From: Rhizomys pruinosus
Taxonomy: Eukaryota > Chordata > Mammalia > Rodentia > Spalacidae
Assembly: GCA_009823505.1 (NCBI GenBank)
Contig: VZQC01007071.1
Location: 203,911-267,910 of the forward strand
Direction: 5' to 3'
DNA: 64,000 nt
In this document: positions 32,110 through 42,631 of the stretch, piece after piece
How the letters are laid out: each line of letters starts with the position of its first letter
How positions within the stretch are numbered: position 1 is the stretch's first letter
Made by a program: the position numbers and the translations under genes
The notes under the pieces: model-generated
What the model was told of the DNA's origin: nothing
The model's database searches: none
Seen by the model: only the letters and a program-made list of their open reading frames with translations

Positions 32110-32286
32110 GGACTATAGTTCAATGGGAGAGTGCTTGTCTGCAGCATGAATTCCAGGTTCAAATCACCCAGCACTGGATAAACTGGACTTGGTGGTGCAT
32201 GTCTATAAAGAGGTGGAGACCGGAGGATCCGAAGTATACACGCGCATGCACACCCACACAACACCAACACACACACACACACACCA
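32110..32286 (+). repeat. B4 SINE with shortened CA tail (error-rich copy)
   Basis: Counterpart of 20,828-21,017; the (CA)n is broken by CCACA errors and roughly half as long. Confidence 0.7.
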
Positions 32287-33589
32287 CATTCTGAACCCAG
32301 GAACTGGCATTTTAAGCACATACCTAAGTAAGTTTCCTATATACCAGTTTGAACTCTTCTGTTGTGGATTTTGTAGACAAGCAGTAAAGATCCAAGAAGA
32401 ATCCTTAATCACACCCTCAAGTAACTAAAATCCAAAGGGCAAGGGAAATGACAGTTTGGGGTGGTTCCCATGTGCCAGGCACTGCTTAAGATGCCTTAAC
32501 AGAAGCACATTGAATCATCAGTGATCCAAAGGGGCAGTATCTGATAACCATCTTGCACTAAAGAAACAAGCCCAAGAGCAGGAAGGTGCCTAGCAGCATA
32601 GCTAGTGACCAGCAGGGACTTGAATTCCCAAGAGGACATACTTCCAAAGCCTCTCGACATCTCAGGAAAATGCAAAATAGAGAGAGAGTGGACTTCATCC
32701 AGTCCCCAGGTCATCTTTGGAGCAATTGGATCTGCCTGAATGAGTTCTAGAAGTAAAGTTGAGATTTAATTTGTATCAGATTTGAATGATCAGGTTTATG
32801 TGGTTTGGACCTCTGAGTGTCCAAGTCATCTTTGACTTAAAAACCGTAATAAAGAGGCTCTGCTGAGTCCTGGATGAAGTAGTTTTTCTAGAAATTCATG
32901 TGTAATTGATTGAGCCAGGGTGGGAGGAGGAGACAGAAGGTGCATGTGGGATGAGCAGAATGAATTGATGGCTTTTACCCCGCCCCGCCATGCAACACTG
33001 TAACACATCTTAATCTACAGTATCCCAAGACGGGTAGCCCTCTGCTCCCCAGGTAGGGTTATATTTCAAAGAGAAGTCCCAAAGTCAGCTTCTTGTGATA
33101 AGAGGCTCAATTTCTGAAAAGCTATAACTAATTCAAAGACGTTGAAATACACCCGGACCAGCAGCAAACAGGCCTGGAGATGCAATGAGGGACCTGAGGC
33201 TCCCACCCAGGATAAAGACTCTGATAGAGGAATGAGAGACTCCTGGACTTTCAAGCTACCCGAAGTTGTATGGAAAAGGGATTTTCCTGGAATCCTCGTC
33301 AGTTTCCTTTCTCCGGCGACTTTACGTGATGGTATATCCAGTTACTTCTTGTGGTTTAATAAAAGATGAATAACTTTATCCGCGTGTGTGAGATGTGGCA
33401 GGCCAGCGTCAATGTTTGTAACTTCAGTTGGGACTATTAATTTTCCATAGCATTGCATGGCTGCCTCATTTTGGGGTGATCCTTAATTGACATTGTACAA
33501 TTTTAAGTGCGATTTTAAGTGAGTTAATTGTTAATTTGTTGTTTAAATTATTTATTATTTATTGATTAGTTAGTTCTGATTATTTATTT

Positions 33590-33722
33590 ATTTATTTATT
33601 TAGTTTTGGTCTTTTCGAGACGGGGTTTCTGTAGCCCACACCGTCCTGGAACTCCAATTGCTAGACCAGGGCTGGCCTTGAACCACAAAGATCTTGCCGC
33701 CTCTGCCTCTCCAAGTGCTTGT
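33590..33722 (-). repeat. TTTA tract and B1 SINE (error-rich copy)
   Basis: Counterpart of 22,229-22,400. Confidence 0.85.
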
Positions 33723-33724
33723 TA

Positions 33725-33926
33725 TTTATTCTTTATGTGTGTGTGTATAATGTACTGGTGCATGTAGGTTTGTGCACCCGTGTCGTGCATTGCGCGCGGA
33801 GGTCAGAGGGGTAAAGCGGGTCTCGGGTTCCCTTGTAACTGGACGTTAAAGCGTTCTCAGCCTTGTGGCTGCGCGTGATCGAACCCAGGGCGCTCTTAGA
33901 CCGCATAGGCCATCTCACCAGCCCCA
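33725..33926 (-). repeat. B2 SINE (error-rich copy)
   Basis: Counterpart of 22,402-22,595. Confidence 0.85.
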
Positions 33927-34518
33927 AAGTGGAGTTAACTTTTAAAGAACAAAAGCAAACATTGGGGAAAAAGCATTATAAAGGATGAGTTTCTGCAGAC
34001 GGAACCCGTGTCTGCATCTTTTAAAAATTAAAGTCATTTTGGTTTTTCTAAAGAACTCTTTATTACTGAGGTGTGTTAAAACGCTTTGGGTGGATGAAAA
34101 AAGTAGAAAAACAGTCCGGGTCTTCTTGTATAACTCTCACATGCACACCCAAAGACCCACAGACAGCATGTGGACTTGCTACCCGAAACAGGGTAAATAC
34201 CCTAAAAACTGAAGAATGTTTGCCAGTAATTGGGACTTCAGCATTGGTATGTTTTGATCCCATTGCTCTATGTAGAAATGACTGGTACTCGTTTTTAATA
34301 GTTCCATAGCGTATATATCCACTATCTGGGAATCCGCACCACGTTCGGGGTGTTTACTTAACTACTTTACAGAAGGGTCTCAGATCATTTCTTTCTATTT
34401 TTTTTTTTCCAAAGGGCACAATTTATTTCATGTCACAAACAAAACATGTCACAACGAAACTCAGATATAAACGAGTGAAACGAATGCAGTGCGGGAAGTT
34501 GCCGAAGTTTTGGAAGCA

Positions 34519-34720
34519 GGGTGGGGGGGGGGTGGTGGGGGTGGGGGTGGGGTGGGTGGTGGTGGGGGGGGTGGGCTGGGGTTCGTGGGGGGGGGTGTTG
34601 GGGCGTGTGGGGGGGTTGGGTTGGGGTTGGTGGTTGGTGGGGGGGTGGTGGGGGTGGGTTGGGGTGGGGAGGGGGGTGAGGTGGGGGCGGAGGGTGGGAA
34701 GGGGTCACCTTCTGTGGGCT
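34519..34720. repeat. G/T low-complexity tract
   Basis: About 200 bp made almost only of G and T with a handful of C. The clean copy has only about 15-20 bp of G-rich sequence at the same point (about 23,150-23,166). It produces long Gly- and Pro-rich frames that are not genes. Confidence 0.9.
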
Positions 34721-34949
34721 GTGTAGAGGGTGGGGAGGAATGGATGGGGTGTGGTAAAAACATTGCAGAAATGACCAGGGGTGATTAACTCGGAGGCCTG
34801 GAGGCGGGATAGAGCACTCTGAGGGATTGCAGATGGGAAGGTAGCAGCGGGGGGACCGGGTAAGTCGCGCAGGTGGCCGATGGCATTTTACAAACTAGAG
34901 GGTGGGAGGAAAAAGGTCGTTTTCAACGGCGAAAAAAAAAAAGAAGAAA

Positions 34950-35480
34950 AGGAGCATGAGGAGGACGTAGGCTGAGAGCCTTAAAGCAAAGGATAGGAAT
35001 GCAGACCAGAGAAAGAAGTTTCAAGGAAGCAGGAGGCAGGCTGAAGAGGCAAGGAGGAGGAGGAGAGGAGCTTCACGAGAGGCCGAAGTAATGACGGTAA
35101 TAAGTGAAGGAAATAGACCTAGGCAAGAATGGACGTAGGGAAAGGAAAGGGGGGGATGCGCCGGAAAAGCAGAAGAAGAACAGCGACACGCAACACAGCC
35201 AACTGCAAAAAGTTACCGAACTCTCCTTCTCCTACACACCACACATAGCGCTCCACTTCCATGCTGACACCCTTACCTTCCTAGCTCCACCGCAAGTTAG
35301 GAAAGGGGACTTCGTTGAACAAAATACCTCGCGTAGAGCTACCGGATCGATTAAACATAGAGTTTGTTTTTGTGCAGTCTACTAAGGGTCCGGGACAACA
35401 TACCACAAAATAGGGATCCAGGTACCACGGCTTTCGTGGAACATTAAAATGTTCCACATCAAGCCCCTTTTCCCTCTCCT
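34950..35480. other. Degraded GC-rich end of the error-rich copy
   Basis: Purine-rich then mixed sequence that can be followed only loosely against 23,320-23,808. The C/T-rich run at 35,460-35,580 may be real flank. Nothing here should be annotated as a gene. Confidence 0.5.
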
Positions 35481-36080
35481 CTACCCCCCCCCCCTCCCTA
35501 ATCCCCCCCTCCCCACCTCCTTCCTTCCCCTCCTCCCTCCTCCCTTATTCTTTGCCCTCCCACCCTCCCCAGCTCCTCCCCCATCTCGGCTAGGGCTGCG
35601 CACACAGATCTGGGCAGATAGTGGCTTCGGGAGGCTGGGGAGGAATTCCTAGGAGAGCAGTCCGCGGTGCTCCCCAGGCCGACTGGGCGGAGGAGCCTCG
35701 GGGACCTGGGACTCGTCCCGAGCCCGCAGCTCCTGCGCTCGTCGCTGCAACGGTGACTCTGCTTTTGAGATTCAGCACAGAGAGCGCGGCCCGCGTTCCG
35801 TTTAATTCTGGGAAATGAGGACGCCAAGGACTTGAGGGTGCGGGGCTGACAGAGCGGAGCCAGCCCGCGCTGCTGTGCTGGGACTGAGGCTTCCTCCACC
35901 GCATAGCTGCGTAGGAACCGGGTGTAGACATCTGGTGGCCTTAGCAAAGCCAACGTGAAGATGACCGGCGCTGCCGAGGCCCAGGAAAGGAAACTGGGCG
36001 GTATTTCTACTGCCCACGTTAATGGCTCTTCTCTGGGTCTTCAGATCCATCCCAGTCCGAATGCTTGGACAGTGGATGTG
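35480..36080. promoter_or_regulatory. CpG-rich, promoter-like block
   Basis: Pyrimidine-rich lead-in followed by CpG-rich sequence ('gcagtccgcggtgctcccc', 'gagagcgcggcccgcgttcc', 'gaccggcgctgccgaggc'). The CpG density falls off sharply after about 36,010. A plus-strand ATG at 35,960 opens a frame beginning MTGAAEAQERKLG, but I do not recognise the protein and the frame soon enters AT-rich, intron-like sequence. Likely the other half of the island at 23,100-23,700. Confidence 0.5.
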
Positions 36081-37190
36081 ACCAGTGCGTTTCTACCTGG
36101 TTTCTCTGGAGCAGTGAACAGCTTATATGTCAGGCACCCTGCAGAGTGCATGGCAACTTTGGTATCAGTCCTCATATCAATTTTGTGTCGGTTTTATTCC
36201 CATTTTAGACAGGAGCAGATCGCGAGGTGGGTAGGCTCAGGAGACTTAGCCAATGACTACACAGCTCTTCCTGGTCTGTTGCAACTCAAGCCTGACTTAG
36301 TGTTTGGAAGCTTGCTGCAATGAAGTTCATTCCTACACGGGGTGCCAAGGCAGTCCGTGTAGTAGGGAGAGAACAGGCAGGTAGATTGCAGTAGGTAAGA
36401 GTTCTCCCAGACTTGTTTCACAGTGGATTATAATCAGCTCAGTTGCCTCTTAAGCCCTCCGGGTATTACTGCAGCCTTTCATTAACCCGAAACTGTGAAT
36501 TCCTAGGCTCTCTCCAGAAGGGTACTTGAGCTGCTGTCTGGCTAACCCAAGTCTCCATGCAGCTTAGGGGAATTCCCTGGGCCCTAGGCTAGTATCCTTG
36601 TGCAAAATTACCGAACCATCCAACAGGATTTTAAAAAATCCCCCCAAACTCCCACTTTCTACTAAGAAAATAATGAAGAAGGACTGTCAAGGACAGCTAA
36701 ACTGAAAGGCTTAGTGGGATCTAGTGCAAGGTGCCTAGTAAGCTGGATTTTGAAGAACATTTTTAGGACAAACAGATTTCTGGCCCCTACTTTAGTTTTC
36801 AAGATGTTTGCACTACAGATACTTGGGAGGTGACAGATGATAGGACATTTGGGGTTCAACATAACTGTCTATCCTTTTCCGTTTCTCCCTAGCAAGTATA
36901 AGGCACCTGGTAGTGGCAGCATCTCAGATTCTTTTCAGATTTGGAGAGCCCATCAAGAATGATTTTCTGCTTCAGTTGCTGTTTACTACTTAATACCTGT
37001 GTGTTCATAAGTCACCCGAACACACCCTCAAACTTGCCCCAAATGGGCTGATTTAACAAGCCCAGTCTGCTAAGAAAGTTAGTGAGAAAGCTGATCTCAC
37101 ATCTAATGTCTACACATGTTCCAACAGAGTGCACAGGGAATTGATGTTCTAGAAGCGGGTGGAATAACACTGCAGGGTGCTGAGGCTCAT
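36081..37190. other. 1.1-kb unique stretch downstream of the CpG block
   Basis: No SINE. The frame open from 35,955 ends at 36,323 without recognisable domain. Consistent with first intron or promoter-proximal DNA. Confidence 0.45.
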
Positions 37191-37196
37191 TTGTTG

Positions 37197-37320
37197 TTGT
37201 TTTTTTTTTTTTTTTTGAAACAGTCTCACCATGTATACTGGCTGGCCTGGAACACTCTATATAAGGCAGGCTGGCCTCAAACTCGAGATCTTTCTTCCTC
37301 TAACTCCTGGGTGCAGGTAT
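37197..37320 (-). repeat. B1 SINE, old
   Basis: Antisense, diverged, with a poly-T of about 17 ('gaaacagtctcaccatgta', 'ggcaggctggcctcaaactc'). Confidence 0.75.
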
Positions 37321-37414
37321 GACAAGGGTGGCTTATGTCTTTCTAAACCTACTATTTACCCAGGGTGGTCCTGGGAGGGTTAGGGAGTTCTCACCATTAG
37401 CCCCTCTCCATTTC

Positions 37415-37640
37415 TTTTTATAAAAATGTATTTTAAAAAATTTTATGTGTATGACTGATTTGCTTGCTTATATGTAAATATACTTAAGTTATACAGTGCA
37501 CACAAAGGCCAGAAGAAGATGTTGGATTCCTTGGAACTGGAATTAAAGGATGGTTGTTAGCTGCCATCTGAGTGCTGGGAAATAAACCTGAGTCCTCTGC
37601 AAGAGCAGCCAGTATTCTTAGCTGAGTCATCTCTGCAGCC
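37415..37640 (-). repeat. B2 SINE, old
   Basis: Antisense: 'ttttatgtgtatgactgatt', 'gttggattccttggaactgg', 'gtcctctgcaagagcagcc'. Confidence 0.85.
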
Positions 37641-37682
37641 ACCCCTTCTCTGCTTCTTTGGGTTAAGAACTGAAGCCACTTA

Positions 37683-37965
37683 CCGGGCGTGGTGGAGCAC
37701 GCCTTTATTTTTTTTTTTATTTTTTTTTTATTTTTTTGGTGTTTTCGAGACAGGGTCTCCCTGTAGCTCACTCTGTAGACCAGGCTGGCCTTGAACTCAC
37801 AAAGATCCGTCTGCCTCTGCCTCCAATCCTAGCACTTGGGAGGCAGAGGCAGGCGGATCTCTGTGAGTTCAAGGCTAGCCTGGTCTACAGAGTGAGTTCC
37901 AGGACACCTGTGGCTACATGGAGACCCTGTCTCGAAAAGTCCAAAAAAAAAAAAAAAAAAAAACA
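37683..37965 (+). repeat. B1 SINE split by an antisense B1 (foldback)
   Basis: Sense B1 head at 37,683-37,706 and remainder at 37,825-37,965, separated at the '..gccttta|aatcc..' position by an antisense, internally and terminally truncated B1 (37,707-37,824). The arms 'ctgcctctgcctcc' and 'ggaggcagaggcag' sit about 15 bp apart and could form a long hairpin. Confidence 0.85.
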
Positions 37966-38199
37966 ATACTGAAGCCACCAAAGAGGGCCTTACTATACCT
38001 CGATTCCCAAGCCCTGTTTGGGAAAGGAGACGACATGAGGCCTGGCTGTGGCTGCTTAGACTGATGACCAAGTGAAGGAAATGGGCTCCACTCCACACCC
38101 AACATACGGGGCCTCAGTAATTCTAGGCTATGTTATAGAACAAAATTGGCCATTTTCCCTGGGGTGGCCTGATTTCCTATAATTTATTTTGGGTGGTGC

Positions 38200-38285
38200 T
38201 GGTTTTTTCTTGGTGGTGCTGGGGTTAGATCCCAGTGCCTGGCCATGCTAGGCAGGCACTGTACCACTGAGCTGAATCTCCAGTC
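38200..38285 (-). repeat. ID-like SINE
   Basis: Antisense 'ggtgctggggttagatccc', 'atgctaggcaggcactgtac'. Confidence 0.65.
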
Positions 38286-38414
38286 CTTCCCTAGACTTTT
38301 TGTTATGATGGCTTAAATGGTAGAAGGTGGGGCTGAGGCTGCCTCTAAGGAAGTAAGGAAGTCTTTCTTTTCTTTTTTTAATCCATTACTTTATTTCATT
38401 TAAGGAAGTCTTTT

Positions 38415-38575
38415 CTTTTTTGTTTTTTTTTTTTGGTCTTTTCGAGACAGGGTCTCCCTCGTAGCCCCAGCTTGCCTGGAACTCACTCTGTAGACCCGGC
38501 TGGCCTTGAACTCACAAAGATCCGCCTGCCTCTGCCTCCCAATGCTAGGATTAAAGGCGTGCGCCACCACGGCGG
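38415..38575 (-). repeat. B1 SINE, young
   Basis: Antisense 'ggtcttttcgagacagggtc' to 'ggcgtgcgccaccacggc'. Confidence 0.94.
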
Positions 38576-38644
38576 CGGAATCTTCTTTTCTTAGGGCCTG
38601 ACATGACATCATGCTTTCCTGTGCTGCGGAAGTTACCTTGGGCC

Positions 38645-38950
38645 ATTTTCTATTGCCATACAGAGTGCCACAGAGCTGGTAACATTATAAGTTTAATCAG
38701 CTCACAGTTCTTTGGGACCAAGACACAACTTAGTATTTCTGAGAACTTGGTGCTGTGTTATACCATTGGCAGAAGGTTGAAGTTCAAGGCAAGCCTGTGG
38801 AAAGAAGCAGAGGGCAGGCTTGCTTTATAATAGCTGCTGTCTAGATTACTCCATTCATGGGGGACCCATGACCCCCATGACCCAGTCCCTTCTCATTAGG
38901 CCTCGCCCCAGCAATGCTACAGGGGGATCAGCTTCGACCACTTGAACTTG
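38645..38950 (+). repeat. Ancient interspersed repeat
   Basis: 'ccagtcccttctcattaggc', 'cctcgccccagcaatgct' and 'cacttgaacttggggaca' recall a widespread old mammalian repeat; I cannot name its family safely. Confidence 0.4.
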
Positions 38951-39220
38951 GGGACAATGCCGTACAGGGATAGAGCACTGGATGGTGTGAGACTCCCTTC
39001 CTGCTGGGGACCCTGAAGATGACCAAATGGGGCAAAGCTTAGTGCCCTGTGTGGAGCCACCACCTCAGACTGCAGTAGGCTCAGAGCTACTTTTCCGCCT
39101 GGCCTTTGAACCCCCTTGCTTGTGGCTGTGTACCCTATTTACTCTTCAGGCCTAGCTACCACTGCAGAGGCCTGGGCCCCCACCTTTGCTGGTGAGTGTG
39201 CTTCTCTTGATGCCTTTCTT
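38951..39220. other. Unique spacer
   Basis: No gene or repeat recognised. Confidence 0.45.
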
Positions 39221-39221
39221 G

Positions 39222-39421
39222 TAAGATTTATTTTGTGTATGCATGTGTGTGTGTGCATCTTGTGTGGTGTGCACATAAGGACTGTCCTGAAGCCAGAGGC
39301 ACTGGATTCCTGGACTGGGTTAACGGTAGTTGGAACCACCCGAAGTGTGTGTGGAAATTGAATTTAGGTCCTCTAGAAAGACAATATGAGCTCCTACTAG
39401 CAGAGCCACCTCTTCAGCCCC
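39222..39421 (-). repeat. B2/B3 SINE, old
   Basis: Antisense: 'tttattttgtgtatgcatg', 'ggcactggattcctggac', 'gcagagccacctcttcagcc'. Confidence 0.75.
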
Positions 39422-39730
39422 TGGTGCCATTTTTTAGTGCCATTTCCAGGGAATCCAGAGACTAAGAGGCTGGAGACCACGTAGAGACAATGTCTTTAGC
39501 CCCATTTGGCTTCTGAGGCAGGGCAGAGAGGGAGCTCACATGGGTTTTTAGCATCTCTTCAATCTTCCCAGGGAGCGTGAACCACTTACTTCCGTATGCA
39601 TTGGCTGCCGCTGAGGATGGATGACGAGTAATAAAATTAAGATGAAGTTCCGTGTAAATCTTTCCAGATTATAGAGACTGTAGAATGCTAGAGATGAAAA
39701 GGATAACGAAAGAGATGGTTAGTGGTTTTC

Positions 39731-39990
39731 TTTTTTTTTTTATTGTTTTATTAATTTTATTTATTTCTGTATGTGTATGAATGTACTGTCTGCATGCAAG
39801 TTTGTGCCACCATGTGTTGCAATGCCGCGGAGGTCCAGAGAGGGTGTCGGATTCCGCCTGGAACTGGAGTTCTCCTGGAATGAAGTTTCCGACGGTTTCT
39901 CAGCCGCCATGTGGGTGCTGGGGATCGAACCCGGGTCCTCTGTAACGAGCAGTCGGCGCTCTTAACCGCTCAGGCCATCTCTCCAGCCGG
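39731..39990 (-). repeat. B2 SINE with target duplication (first copy)
   Basis: Antisense B2 carrying raw-read-like errors ('ggattccgcctggaac', 'gtaacgagcagtcgg'). 'agtggttttctt' lies before it (39,721-39,732) and after it (39,993-40,004). Confidence 0.92.
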
Positions 39991-40544
39991 AGAGTGGTTT
40001 TCTTCTATCTGCTCATGTGGCAGCTGTGGAAACCAAGGTCCGAGAAGGGGCAGTGAGAAACCTGCTGTTGCGCACCGCCTGGTTGGAGAGTGAACACCCT
40101 TCTCCATGGTGGCAGCTGCGACACCGGCCACCATCTTTCCACCTCTGCACACAGTTAAGGAAAAAGCAGTCCGCCAAGCATCTTCACCTCCTATGCTTAT
40201 TGTTTCCAGCTGTTCAAAATTGGCCCTCTTTAAAGTGAGTTGCTGTGCAGATCTAGAGGGGAAGAGGCAGGTGATGCACAGAAGCACAATCTCCTCCCTG
40301 GCACCTGGGGACTTCTGTCACTCAAGTCCCTGGGTACTAGCAAGTACCAACCCCACAGGCCAATTGCTACTGCAGTGAAACTGTGCATTTGCCCTCTGGG
40401 GAGGGAAACTAGAGGAATAGTACCTGTTTGGCTTTGGATGGAAAGGTGTTTTTGCTTGGTGAAGGCCTTTGGAAAGTGGTATAAGTGTGTTAGGCCCCTA
40501 TATGTGCCCCCCACCATCCTGTAAGGATTGGCCCAGAAAACCTC

Positions 40545-40680
40545 ACTCTCTGGTTGCACAGGCCATATAACCTCAGCTCACTTAGGAGGCTGAGGCAGGA
40601 GGAATTGCAGGTTCAAGACCTGTATGGGGCTCTACGCGAGTTCAATGTCAGCCGGAAATAGTAGGACCCTGTCTCAAAAT
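40545..40680 (+). repeat. B1/B4-like SINE
   Basis: Sense 'ggccatataacctcagctca', 'aggctgaggcaggaggaatt', 'gaccctgtctcaaaatg'. Its counterpart is at 41,732-41,865. Confidence 0.65.
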
Positions 40681-40909
40681 GTAACTGTGCTGGGGTCATC
40701 AGTTACTATATGTGAATTTATTGGTGTTTTAAATTACAGCAGTTCTAGTCTGTGGTGTGCTTAAAGGTGTATGGTACATTTTGAGAAAGCAGCATAAGCA
40801 AACAGAAGTCAACATTAGAAAGTATACATTTATAGTACAAAAAAGATTCTTCATTTTGCAAGTACCTGGCTTAAGGAGTGATCAATACCTATAGCAATTG
40901 AATGTCTGA

Positions 40910-40910
40910 N
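40910..40910. other. Single N at duplication junction
   Basis: Isolated undetermined base between the two copies of block 2. Confidence 0.95.
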
Positions 40911-41164
40911 TTTTTTTTTTTTATTGTTTTATTAATTTTATTTATTTCTGTATGTGTATGAATGTACTGTCTGCATGCAAGTTTGTGCACCCATGTCGTG
41001 CAATGCCGCGGAGGTCAGAAGAGGGTGTCGGATTCCCCTGGAACTGGAGTTCTCCTGGAATTGAAGTTTCAGACGGTTCTCAGCCGCCATGTGGGTGCTG
41101 GGGATCGAACCCGGGTCCTCTGTAAGAGCGTCGGCGCTCTTAACCGCTAGGCCATCTCTCCAGC
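40911..41164 (-). repeat. B2 SINE (second copy)
   Basis: Same B2 as 39,731-39,990 with a cleaner sequence. Its left target-duplication copy is missing because the sequence starts inside the poly-T straight after the N. Confidence 0.93.
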
Positions 41165-41731
41165 CGGAGAGTGGTTTTCTTCTATCTGCTCATGTGGCAG
41201 CTGTGGAAACCAAGGTCCGAGAAGGGGCAGTGAGAAACCTGCTGTTGCGCACCGCCTGGTTGGAGAGTGAACACCCTTCTCCATGGTGGCAGCTGCGACA
41301 CCGGCCACCATCTTTCCACCTCTGCACACAGTTAAGGAAAAAGCAGTCCGCCAAGCATCTTCACCTCCTATGCTTATTGTTTCCAGCTGTTCAAAATTGG
41401 CCCTCTTTAAAGTGAGTTGCTGTGCAGATCTAGAGGGGAAGAGGCAGGTGATGCACAGAAGCACAATCTCCTCCCTGGCACCTGGGGACTTCTGTCACTC
41501 AAGTCCCTGGGTACTTAGCAAGTACCAACCCACAAGGCCAATTGCTAACTGCAGTGAACTGTGCATTTGCCCTCTGGGGGAGGGAAACTAGAGGAAGTAC
41601 CTGGTTGGCTTTGGATGGAAAGGTGTTTTTGCTTGGTGGAAGCCTTTGGAAAGTGGATAATGTGTGTTTAGGCCCTATAATGTGCCCCACAATCCTGTAA
41701 GGGATTGGCCCAGAAAACCTCACATCTCTGG

Positions 41732-41865
41732 TTGCACAGGCCTTATAACCTCAGCTACTTAGGAGGCTGAGGCAGGAGGATTGCAGGTTCAAGACCTGTA
41801 TGGGCTACAGAGCGAGTTCAATGTCAGCCAAGGAAATAGTAGGACCCTGTCTCAAAATGTAACGG
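41732..41865 (+). repeat. B1/B4-like SINE (second copy)
   Basis: Counterpart of 40,545-40,680. Confidence 0.65.
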
Positions 41866-42089
41866 TGGCTGGGGTCATCAGTTACTATATGCTGAATTTA
41901 TTGGTGTTTTAAATTACAGCAGTTCTAGTCTGTGGTGTGCTTAAAGGTGTATGGTACATTTTGAGAAAGCAGCATAAGCAAACAGAAGTCAACATTAGAA
42001 AGTATACATTTATAGTACAAAAAAGATTCTTCATTTTGCAAGTACCTGGCTTAAGGAGTGATCAATACCTATAGCAATTGAATGTCTGA

Positions 42090-42630
42090 GCAGCTTACTG
42101 TGTACTGAAAATAGGATTCAGGTGATTCTAATTGACTCACACATTTCCAGAAACACGCATAATGCATTTAGGAAAACAAAACTGCATTATGCAGCTGCAG
42201 TAAAAAGAGGGAGGCAAGCTTCTAGGTGTGACTAATGACTGGTGTTAGGATGCACTCTGGGCAGGGTAGAAAATCTAGACTTGGTAAAAGTGGTGCTAAA
42301 AAAAAGTGTAAACAGCTATAAACACAACAGAATTTTATGGTTTATGATATGGTTGGGTATGGAAAGTCATGGCAGTGAGTGCATAAGAATTTCAATAAGA
42401 TACTAGAGAAAAATCATTTATGAAGTGCTTGTTGGATTAATGGAAAGATGAGGGAGAGACCATGATACAATTGCGGCTTCAATGGCGGTCTCTACTGGTT
42501 AGGCATAGGCTCCTACGTCACTGAACACTGTTGTAAGTGACATGCTGTGGAATCTACTGACACAGAAAGACTAATCCATTAAGTGGCTAGTCCTAGGGCC
42601 CCAAAACCTCTTTGAAAATGTTTGCATATT
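42090..42630. other. Unique spacer
   Basis: No gene or repeat recognised. Confidence 0.45.
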
Positions 42631-42631
42631 T

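Larger units (their letters stand above)
23811..35480 (+). repeat. Large duplicated block, error-rich copy
   Basis: Follows the order of 13,115-23,808 throughout, but with many short insertions, deletions and substitutions, mostly inside SINEs, homopolymers and GC-rich parts; unique spacers are almost unchanged. It is about 0.6 kb longer than the clean copy over the comparable span. Beginning (23,830-24,036) and end (34,950-35,480) are barely recognisable. Read as unpolished long-read gap fill, not a biological duplication. The right boundary is approximate. Confidence 0.85.
39731..40909 (+). repeat. Duplicated block 2, first copy
   Basis: 1,179 bp equivalent to 40,911-42,089 (constant offset about 1,180 at both ends). 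Ends at the single N. Differences from the second copy are small indels. Confidence 0.92.
40911..42089 (+). repeat. Duplicated block 2, second copy
   Basis: Continues smoothly into unique sequence at 42,090, whereas the first copy stops at the N. This copy therefore looks like the true start of the right-hand contig. Confidence 0.92.

Noticed and set aside
34430..34790. Proline-rich and glycine-rich frames of 90-100 codons on both strands, resembling collagen- or extensin-like proteins
   Set aside because: Direct translation of the G/T low-complexity tract in the unreliable copy.
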